From the NCBI RefSeq assembly GCF_963678635.1, contig NC_087062.1:80477200-80541199 (forward strand): a stretch of 64,000 nt of DNA, given 5' to 3'. The DNA comes from Symsagittifera roscoffensis. Its lineage: Eukaryota > Xenacoelomorpha > Acoela > Convolutidae. The first letter of the stretch is position 1. Every line of letters starts with the position of its first letter. The position numbers and the translations under genes were made by a program. The notes beneath the pieces are model-generated. The model did not search any database. It was not told where the DNA came from and saw only the letters and a program-made list of their open reading frames with translations. Shown one piece after another: positions 19,228-26,800 of the stretch.

Positions 19228-20274
19228 TTCAAAAAACCATCAAAAATTGCTACCCAACAGTCACAGCATCAGTCTTCACCGACATCATCCCAAGATAACC
19301 AAACACCACCTTCAACTACTCAAAATCCTCAAACGTCTACACGAATTTCTTTTCAAGACAATCCATACACTTTTGAAGAACGACATACTCGTTTATCAGA
19401 ACCACTAGAACCAGTCCAACGACAAGCACCTTTAAGCGAACCAACATATAACCTATACCCAACACTACCACAAGAACTAAGTAGAATAAGAAATTCTAGT
19501 CAAAGCCAAAATACAGTCGAAATAAATAGACAAATTATACATCCTCGACGAAACAGAAATCTTCAAACTCCCCGAGTTCATTTTGATATACCTCAATCCC
19601 CATCACAAAACACTCCAGAAAACCCCATTGGTATATTACCAGAAACCCCTACGCTTCTTTCACAACGTAGCACCTCAAGCCTACCATCAGATTACTTAGG
19701 TTCAACACCAACGTCTGAGGAAATACGTGAAAATCCCTTTAACCCCCCAAACCAGGCATCGCGACTACCATATTGGACTACACATTCATTTACACAAGGT
19801 GAACCAAATTTAGTCAATGACCCCATAGATATTTCTACGGATACAACAACATCCTCATCACTACCAGAAACATTATCACTACCATCAACACCATCAATAA
19901 GCCAGTTTTCACCACCACCCTTTAACTTAAACTTTCCAAATAATCTCGACGCCAGATATCGAGAACAATCATCAATAAATATTCCTTTAAGACTAGATTG
20001 GAATACATTCACAGCACCTCCACCACTATTTGGACAACATCAAGAAAGTAACCGCCTTCATAACTGGGCACTTAATAGATTACAATATCGCCAAGATATT
20101 CACAACGATATCCGTGATCACAATATTCAAATACTCCAACAAAACAGTTTACAATTAAAGTTTGAAATCACAGTTAAGTTAAATAATATTACCCAACATC
20201 CCTACCCATTAAATCCACCTAACATAACAGCTCAATCACTACCACCACCGTTTATAACTACTGAAGTAATATAA
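19228..20274 (+). CDS. P/S/T-rich ORF with no in-frame ATG (ORFX)
   Basis: The frame is open from just after a TAA at 19225 to a TAA at 20272, about 348 codons, and I see no Met in it. The N-terminal two thirds are rich in Pro, Ser, Thr and Gln. The C-terminal ~100 residues look folded (LRLDWNTF, GQHQESNRLHN, LKFEITVKLNN) and are well conserved in B (48983-49447). The homologous frame continues 28 codons past the A stop to 20361 (YITFYNPYSGL), overlapping the env start by 13 bases. B lacks that stop, so the A stop may be a lesion. Expression probably needs splicing: CAACAG|TC at 19255-19262 is conserved in B. Non-AUG initiation is the alternative. Function unknown. Confidence 0.6.
   Translation, partial: FKKPSKIATQQSQHQSSPTSSQDNQTPPSTTQNPQTSTRISFQDNPYTFEERHTRLSEPLEPVQRQAPLSEPTYNLYPTLPQELSRIRNSSQSQNTVEINRQIIHPRRNRNLQTPRVHFDIPQSPSQNTPENPIGILPETPTLLSQRSTSSLPSDYLGSTPTSEEIRENPFNPPNQASRLPYWTTHSFTQGEPNLVNDPIDISTDTTTSSSLPETLSLPSTPSISQFSPPPFNLNFPNNLDARYREQSSINIPLRLDWNTFTAPPPLFGQHQESNRLHNWALNRLQYRQDIHNDIRDHNIQILQQNSLQLKFEITVKLNNITQHPYPLNPPNITAQSLPPPFITTEVI
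19251..19262 (+). promoter_or_regulatory. Candidate splice acceptor for ORFX/env mRNA
   Basis: TACCCAACAG|TC near the start of the ATG-less frame. CAACAGTC is kept at the equivalent place in B (~48453) in poorly conserved surroundings. The polypyrimidine tract is weak, so this is tentative. Confidence 0.35.
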
Positions 20275-20348
20275 AAATACGACAGATATACCAAAAACAC
20301 AATTGGCTACATTACATTTTATAATCCATACTCAGGATTATCATACAC

Positions 20349-22967
20349 ATGTATATTCTAAAATTATTAATTTTTCTCCAACTCCCTTTTCTAGTAATCT
20401 CAAATCAAAACATAAACCCTTCTCCTCGTACAGGACCACAAGATTTACTAGTAACACATTACGATTGTGAAGAAAATGAACAAAAAACACTACATAAATA
20501 TGCAATAAATCAAGTATCACAATGTGAAACAGAACCACAAGCTATAGAAACCACAGATGTAATAGCAACACTCTATTCAAAAGCCCGAGCAACAACAGTT
20601 ACAGGTTATAAATTCACAGCAACATTTTCCGAAAAGAAAGTACATTGTTCACAAGTCTCGAATGGAAACAAAAACCGACTTGACCATGAATCATTCTATC
20701 AAAGTAATATAGAACGTCTTTTACATCTCAATCCCGACGATTGTAAAAATGAATTACTAAGACTAAACATCACACAAAATAAAAACTCCCAAAGAAAATT
20801 AGTTAATTTTCAAGTTTTTTCAGACTCTGTACATCAATCACAACTTGAAAGACACCAAGGACATATAAAACTAGACGAAAAATACCCGTATAACGGCGCA
20901 CACGGACGATTAACCTATGACCTACACGATAAACATTGGATACCACACATTGGTATAAATGACCCATCAAACTGCAAAGCAGACACAAAAAATAAAGGAT
21001 ACCAAGAAATAATGTTTTTCGATTGGAAAATACAACTCGAAAAAATACAACTAACACGAGATTTATCAGATAATACAATGATCTATCAAGGAATCCGATT
21101 ACCTTGTAAAAATGATCAAGGTTATTGCGACCCTACAACGAGAACACAAGCAACAATTGTTTGGTTCCCCGAAGATACATGTACAACATTTCAAGTAGCA
21201 AAAATACACGCTCGTATGATAAAATTTCACGAAAAATATTTTATACAATCAATTCCATATGAACAAGTCCATCCATCACGAAAACTAAGTTCTAATTTTA
21301 GAAACATAGACAATATAGAAAACAAATTGACACGTTTTCAAATATATCAAGAAACAGAACTTGCATGTCAATACAGGAATCCACTTCACAGAACACAATA
21401 CTCTGAAATATTAGTTGAATACGAAAAAGGATTCGACATGACCACTGGAAAAATAAAAATCGACCCATATGCCACAGGTCATCCTTTAAACGAAGGAACA
21501 TCCTATATACCAGTTAATTTTCAAAAAAGCAACGGACAACCTGGTGGACATCTAAAACCTCAGGACACCAGAAGCACACGCTTACAAGAATTATCACTAA
21601 TGAACACTACATATTTCGGTAATATCCACTATGATATTCATTTAGATATGAAACTAGATTATACAATTAGCCGAATTTTTCAAGAAATGTCACTCTCCGA
21701 ATTAGAAACACTACACCAATTATGCGAATTAGAACGAACACAAATATTACAATCACTTGCACTAGCAGTATTAAAAATACCCTATGCAGGATACTTATTA
21801 TCTGGAAATAGATCAAATTTTTTAGACTATGAAGGAAACATCTTATGGTTTTATACTTGTACTAAAAAAGTATCACCACTATACGTTTTTGAAGATAAAC
21901 GATGTTATAAAAGAATCCCTATCTTTTATAAGAATAAAGTACATTTCGTGGATACACTTTCACGAAGAACCTATTTCTGGGATACCGCAGTCCCATGTGG
22001 ATCAGAAAACAGCCACAATGTAGTACAACTAAACCCTGATGAAAATAAATATTATCTTCTCACACCATATCCCACATTAATGCAATCACTCAAAAAATTT
22101 TCACCAGAAAGCATTCGCGCTATTGCTCGAAACCCAAATATAGACTTACAATCAATAGGAATCTATTCAAAATCAGATATTCAACATCACATTAGAACAC
22201 AACAATTCCAAGAATTATTAACACAAATGGACACTATACAAAGACAATCAATAGACCAAAATTTACGCAAACTTGCAGAAACCGCAGGATTTGCCGATAT
22301 CTACACGCAAGACTATAGCGGATATTTTAAGGACATTAAAGATTACATATATCTAAACGGTGAAAAATACCGTCCCCAAGATATATCACCAATTAACATT
22401 TTTAGCTTTGTTACACTCAAAAATGAGATCCTCGATTTTCTAGGATGGCCCTACTACATCTTAGAAAAATTGACTATTTTATACGCAATGTTTAACTTTA
22501 TTGGATTTCTTTTCTCACTTTTAAAAGGAATCTACAACACATGTGCTATACACACACAAGTAAACAGACAAGCAAGTGTAGCACGCATACTATTTGCAGG
22601 ATTTTTTGGAATCTTTTCTACATCTATAAACAAAATTCTTTTAGACGCACAAATAATAGAATATAACGCAAAAATAACAACACGACAAAATACATACGAC
22701 GAAGAACATAACAATGTAGACATAACGCCAACGGCACCACAATTACCAGCCCTACCAAATAACCATCCACTATCCCTAGTCCCACGAAATTTTCGAAACT
22801 TAGCCATCACACATAATCCAAATTTTCGACTCACCACATCACAAAGTCCCATTCAACATATAATGACACACCAGTCACAAGATGATAATACTTATGAACA
22901 AATTATTGAACAACCCCATACCACCGCTTTTCAGTCTCAAAATAATCATTTTTTTAGCCCACGATGA
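20349..22967 (+). CDS. env: Envelope-like transmembrane glycoprotein
   Basis: 872 residues. A hydrophobic signal peptide occupies residues ~1-17 (MYILKLLIFLQLPFLVIS). The long ectodomain has many Cys, including YDCEE (~37-41), VHCSQVS (~97-103), DDC (~127) and a VPCGSEN segment. A hydrophobic region at ~703-730 (AMFNFIGFLFSLL) and another at ~743-765 (ILFAGFFGIFSTS) look like membrane anchor and possible second pass, followed by a ~100-residue polar tail. I see no clear furin-type RxKR site. The Cys spacing and early YDC motif recall the class III (gB-like, chuvirus-type) glycoproteins captured by other invertebrate retroelements, but that is a low-confidence inference. It would mediate entry or cell-to-cell spread. 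B keeps only about 270 residues of it. Its TGA overlaps the next ATG. Confidence 0.75.
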   Translation: MYILKLLIFLQLPFLVISNQNINPSPRTGPQDLLVTHYDCEENEQKTLHKYAINQVSQCETEPQAIETTDVIATLYSKARATTVTGYKFTATFSEKKVHCSQVSNGNKNRLDHESFYQSNIERLLHLNPDDCKNELLRLNITQNKNSQRKLVNFQVFSDSVHQSQLERHQGHIKLDEKYPYNGAHGRLTYDLHDKHWIPHIGINDPSNCKADTKNKGYQEIMFFDWKIQLEKIQLTRDLSDNTMIYQGIRLPCKNDQGYCDPTTRTQATIVWFPEDTCTTFQVAKIHARMIKFHEKYFIQSIPYEQVHPSRKLSSNFRNIDNIENKLTRFQIYQETELACQYRNPLHRTQYSEILVEYEKGFDMTTGKIKIDPYATGHPLNEGTSYIPVNFQKSNGQPGGHLKPQDTRSTRLQELSLMNTTYFGNIHYDIHLDMKLDYTISRIFQEMSLSELETLHQLCELERTQILQSLALAVLKIPYAGYLLSGNRSNFLDYEGNILWFYTCTKKVSPLYVFEDKRCYKRIPIFYKNKVHFVDTLSRRTYFWDTAVPCGSENSHNVVQLNPDENKYYLLTPYPTLMQSLKKFSPESIRAIARNPNIDLQSIGIYSKSDIQHHIRTQQFQELLTQMDTIQRQSIDQNLRKLAETAGFADIYTQDYSGYFKDIKDYIYLNGEKYRPQDISPINIFSFVTLKNEILDFLGWPYYILEKLTILYAMFNFIGFLFSLLKGIYNTCAIHTQVNRQASVARILFAGFFGIFSTSINKILLDAQIIEYNAKITTRQNTYDEEHNNVDITPTAPQLPALPNNHPLSLVPRNFRNLAITHNPNFRLTTSQSPIQHIMTHQSQDDNTYEQIIEQPHTTAFQSQNNHFFSPR

Positions 22968-24769
22968 GCCGCCAACTTGGATCACTACACCGATCAAATT
23001 CCCACCCAACCAATCTTACCTCTCCAATCCCAATAATACCACTTTTTGCTTTTCCGCCACCCGATTTTCCATCTAGTAATGTAACATCAGGCATGAATTC
23101 CGACACTAATTCACACATCTCAGTTTTATACTCCATCTCACAGCTAAATAACCCGAATATTGAAACCCCCGATGAATTCGCCGACTCAGAACCATCCCCA
23201 TCCAATAATTTTCATAACTCTTTTAATTTTTCTCAACCCCCTTTTCAACCCATATTATCCAATAACCCTGACCCAATTACTCCCACACCCTCTTATGCTT
23301 CCCAAGTTACCCCAACCTATTCCTCATACCATTCTGACCAATCATCTCATTCTCCAGACACCCCCCGAATCTCCCCAGAGCTAGATAATTTTATTACCCT
23401 TCAACAACAACCCTACCACCTTAATACCCCAACCATAAATCAAATCTCCTCCACAATAAATTCATCCAACCCCCCTACCCCTACACCCTCTTCAACTTAT
23501 ACTGAATCACTAGCACCATCATCCACATCAACTGAATCTTCACTCAACACTAATAGAGCTTACCGCACTTTTAAAAGAAAGTTCCCCAACCATCCTTTCC
23601 CAGCAAAACCAGGAACAGCCCGTGAATACATCAACCACCCCAAGCATACTAACACAAAAGAATTTTTAGCCATCACCTTACCCTCATTCCCACAATACAC
23701 CTTAAACACCCCCCACGACACTAACGAAACACGCAACTTCGTAGATGAATACGTTTTAATGCCTACTCTCTCTTGGACCTCATATTATCATTTCACTAAC
23801 CCTCTTTGCTTACCTTTATCTAACACTCACATCGATATAGAGCGAAATACGGACATACTATATCGACTCACTACACCACTAACACCTAGACAATTTACTT
23901 ACGTTGGATATAAAAAATCACTAAAAACACACACTGCACCTAGAGCTAACGAATATACACTCGAATACTATGATCACAACATCATCAGAGCTAACCAAGA
24001 TCAATTCTTAGACGACGATCGCTTCGCTAATCCACAAATTACCGAGAAATTTTTCATCAAGACACCATATACATTCACACTAAACATCTTCGACCGAAAG
24101 TTTGATCACATTATTTCAGAAGCACTAACAGACACACAAGCATACGAAAGTTTTAAAGAACGCTTCCAAATATTTTCACTAACCTTTCATTTCCTTGCAC
24201 CACACGAAAGAGATTTACACTGCTCACACGATATTATGTTGCGCACTAAACAAACCCACACATATAGTTATTATCGTTTCATCCAAAATCACTTTGACCT
24301 ACACACACCCTCTAGACAACCACACCATCGTTTTCAATTCATTAATTCCAAATACACTTCACCATTTTTCCTAAATTTCACATATTGTATTAAAGACACT
24401 AACCTCCATGGTATTCTTCGTAATTATGACCCCATAACCCAAATGTACATCTTCTGTCCCATTACCAAGACCTTCAACGCCGAAGAATCCCGACCCTTCC
24501 TTATCCCGCACGAGTTTGTACAACCCATAGAAATCCCAATTTTAGAATTCATCCACAACACTAAATTCAATCACAAATTATATAACTTAATCCAAAACAC
24601 ACCTTATGAGTTTGCAGTTGGCACTGAAGAACTAACCACTATCAAGGCACTTCAATTGCTTTGGCCACTGCTTCAAACTAAAAATATCATCCGCATCTTA
24701 GCTAAACTACTAACAACTTCAGAACTAATTCACGACATCTTCCCCCACGGTTTTTTCCCCGACGACTAA
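22964..24769 (+). CDS. 601-aa protein of unknown function (ORF6), overlapping env
   Basis: The ATG is embedded in the env stop (ATGA, 22964-22967), so translation by termination-reinitiation is plausible, although a separate spliced RNA is also possible. Residues ~1-200 are low-complexity and rich in Pro, Ser, Thr and Asn. Residues ~210-601 look globular, with an LPSFPQYTLN segment, a cluster of aromatic residues, LHCSHDIMLR at ~417-426, CIKDTNLHGILRNYDPITQ at ~472-490, and a helical C-terminus (LLWPLLQTKNIIRILAKLL). It has no signal peptide or membrane segment. B keeps the C-terminal half in decayed form (50529-51316), with CIKDT[IN]LxGIxRNY well conserved. I recognise no family. It could be a second structural or regulatory protein. 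Confidence 0.65.
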   Translation: MSRQLGSLHRSNSHPTNLTSPIPIIPLFAFPPPDFPSSNVTSGMNSDTNSHISVLYSISQLNNPNIETPDEFADSEPSPSNNFHNSFNFSQPPFQPILSNNPDPITPTPSYASQVTPTYSSYHSDQSSHSPDTPRISPELDNFITLQQQPYHLNTPTINQISSTINSSNPPTPTPSSTYTESLAPSSTSTESSLNTNRAYRTFKRKFPNHPFPAKPGTAREYINHPKHTNTKEFLAITLPSFPQYTLNTPHDTNETRNFVDEYVLMPTLSWTSYYHFTNPLCLPLSNTHIDIERNTDILYRLTTPLTPRQFTYVGYKKSLKTHTAPRANEYTLEYYDHNIIRANQDQFLDDDRFANPQITEKFFIKTPYTFTLNIFDRKFDHIISEALTDTQAYESFKERFQIFSLTFHFLAPHERDLHCSHDIMLRTKQTHTYSYYRFIQNHFDLHTPSRQPHHRFQFINSKYTSPFFLNFTYCIKDTNLHGILRNYDPITQMYIFCPITKTFNAEESRPFLIPHEFVQPIEIPILEFIHNTKFNHKLYNLIQNTPYEFAVGTEELTTIKALQLLWPLLQTKNIIRILAKLLTTSELIHDIFPHGFFPDD

Positions 24770-24982
24770 CAGGTAAATATGAATTAAATGAATATTACTA
24801 ACTAATTAAAATATTAAAAAACTCACCATACTTTATTCATGTTTTCTTTAGATTTTTAGCCTTCATCCGACGATCACCTACAAAAACCACAAAAGACAAA
24901 TAAAAATCGCAAATTTCATCAAACAGATTTCAAAAATTCTATTAATCTCTTACACTTATAAATTTATAAATTTAATACCAAT

Positions 24983-25122
24983 GCAGTAAATTCATTTCTA
25001 AAATTTTCCCCCACAAGCAGTAAATCTAATTATGATGAAAATTTGTATCTTAATATTCCCCCATGACTAGCAGTAAATTTCTAAATTCTATGTAGTAAAT
25101 TAAATAAATGCAAATGCAGTAC
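24983..25122 (+). repeat. GCAGTAAAT motif array in the 3' UTR
   Basis: GCAGTAAAT occurs at 24983, 25017 and 25070, with a GTAGTAAAT at 25092 and a GCAGTAC at 25116. Runs of C (TTCCCCCAC, TTCCCCCATG) lie between them. B has five similar motifs at 51512-51649 with different spacing. Conserved motif but not conserved spacing suggests binding sites for an RNA- or DNA-binding factor. Confidence 0.6.
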
Positions 25123-25627
25123 TAACCTTTTGATATTTTCATTCATTCGCACAGAAATTCTATCCACACTCGCACAGCTCGCCCACGAAGAATTGTTTAA
25201 AATAATGAATTTCAGTTTCAAGTTTTCACACTCAACAACTCTAACATATAATAACATGTTTCAAACTTTCCTTTAGCCCGGTTGGAAAGGAATCATATAC
25301 TAAACAAAACTAACCAACGCAGCTTACTAAATACCACAAATCATAGAATAACAGCATGACTTAGAAAAAGAAACCAACGGTACCCAAACCGGATTAACCC
25401 AGTTTAAAACTGGATAATTTATTCTTTTGAAGACTATTATAAAGTCTAAGAAAGAAATAATAAAACACAAAAAAGTCGAAAGACAAACCCATACCACAAA
25501 CAATTTGATTTTTGAAAAAAGGACACAACCAACAAAACATAAGTAAGACCACAACAAACTCAACATAAAACGTTGTCACATAACAGGACCCCTCACAAAA
25601 ACCGCATGAAATCATACTCCCACTCCT

Positions 25628-25710
25628 GGCCTAACCCACCAGGAAGGACGTCCTGAGCATGCTCTATAGCCGGCCTAACCCACCGCGCTACATCCACGCT
25701 TTGTGACCAC
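25628..25710 (-). ncRNA. Conserved palindromic block, tRNA/SINE-like on the minus strand
   Basis: GGACGTCC (25646) and GAGCATGCTC (25655) are perfect palindromes, flanked by two copies of GGCCTAACCCACC (25628, 25672). The block is nearly identical in B (52206-52268) while surrounding sequence has diverged. On the minus strand, TAGCGCGGTGGG (25679-25690) matches the Pol III A-box consensus at 11 of 12 positions, followed by CCGGCTATAGAGCATGCTC. I find no good B-box. It may be a SINE-derived antisense transcription unit or a structural RNA element of the genomic RNA. Confidence 0.4.
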
Positions 25711-26381
25711 ACCACTATTTTTAATAAGAGCTACTCAAGTGTGAGTAACTCTTCAAAATAACCGAACTAAAACAAAAAGCTTTTGTGAAAACAACTAACT
25801 AAAATCATTATTAAAAAATATTAAACTAATAAAAGTTTTAAAAAATGTAAAATCACATGATGCAATATATAGATCAGAATACAACACCAAGGACGAACAT
25901 CAAAAGACAAGACGACCCCACTACACTCGAGAGAGAATGACCAACTACAATCGATATGCCGCTCACAATCACAACTCAAAGGATTTAGAGTACGACTTGA
26001 CCTCGCAGAAAAGGACTTCATTGAACTAGACCAATGACCACCTCGATGTTCAAGTATACGTACAGATCCGAGTAACCAGGCATCCCCTCCACGCACAATC
26101 TCCACGCCATTCCCAAACTAGATCATACACAAAAGAAGTTCTCCACGCAGAACAGAAAAACCTGACATAGCAAACCATTCTGAAATCAGATTTGAGTTTG
26201 TTGCAAAGACGTAGTCGTTGTCACTAGAAGACACAACGTCTTATGTCTCTAACTCCAGCTTCCTGGAACTTCCCTAACAAAAGAGGAAACGGAAGAAAAT
26301 TATGATGTTCGCCAAAAACAAACGTCCATCATCCATCCTTCGAATTGCAGAAGAACTATTCTAAAAAACTCTGTAAAACCC

Positions 26382-26388
26382 GGATGGG
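26382..26388 (+). other. Polypurine tract of element A
   Basis: GGATGGG directly precedes the 3' LTR. It is short and contains a T, but it is conserved before the 3' LTR of B (53021-53027). Confidence 0.55.
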
Positions 26389-26796
26389 TGGAACCTGATC
26401 TAAACTACATTTTATGATTGGATAAATTAAATGTTTTACCAATGTAAAGTATTTAATATTAACCAATCATGATCCATCTAACTAACAACCCACTTATTTG
26501 TAAGTGCTGAAGTTACTTGTAATTTCAGCACCAGAGAGATTTGAATTTAACTTAGAAATTAGTTGGACTCTCCCGAGCACTTCAGCAGCCGCAATAAACC
26601 AGTATACCCTAGATCTATTGAGCCTAGCAGAGACTAGTTAAACAACCTGAGACTAGATAGTATAAGAGTAAGATTAGGATCGGTATTAGACTAAGAAGTT
26701 GCACGAATCTATCCGGCCGAAAATAAGATAGCGTGACGAGCAGACGGTGTACCCTATTCGAAATTACTCTATGAGTTACACTTCGGTCCTAACTCA
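26389..26796 (+). repeat. 3' LTR of element A
   Basis: 408 bp, identical to 8489-8896 except for one C-to-T difference at 26758. Followed directly by the TTAT duplication. Confidence 0.95.
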
Positions 26797-26800
26797 TTAT
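26797..26800 (+). repeat. Target site duplication TTAT, right copy
   Basis: Matches 8485-8488. Confidence 0.85.

Larger units (their letters stand above)
24770..26388 (+). other. Long 3' untranslated region of element A
   Basis: 1.6 kb without a supported ORF. It contains a GCAGTAAAT motif array (24983-25122), a block around 25264-25330 beginning CTTTCCTTTAGCCCGGTTGG that is conserved in B, and a conserved palindrome-rich block at 25628-25710. The last 200 bases before the LTR are diverged from B apart from ACCCCGGATGGG-type purine-rich sequence. Confidence 0.6.
8489..26796 (+). mobile_element. Element A: complete 18.3 kb env-bearing Ty3/gypsy LTR retroelement
   Basis: It is bounded by 408 bp LTRs (TGGAACC...AACTCA) that differ at one base (8858 C, 26758 T) and by TTAT target duplications. 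Between them lie a primer-binding site, a long leader, gag-protease, pol with RNase H and integrase, an envelope-like glycoprotein and at least five unrecognised ORFs. Pol order (RT, RNase H, integrase with a GPY/F-type tail) places it in Ty3/gypsy (Metaviridae). The coding strand is strikingly rich in A and C and poor in G. One internal deletion removes the N-terminal part of RT near 15049. Relatives are at 37117-53415 (decayed) and 61570 to the window end (close). Confidence 0.95.
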
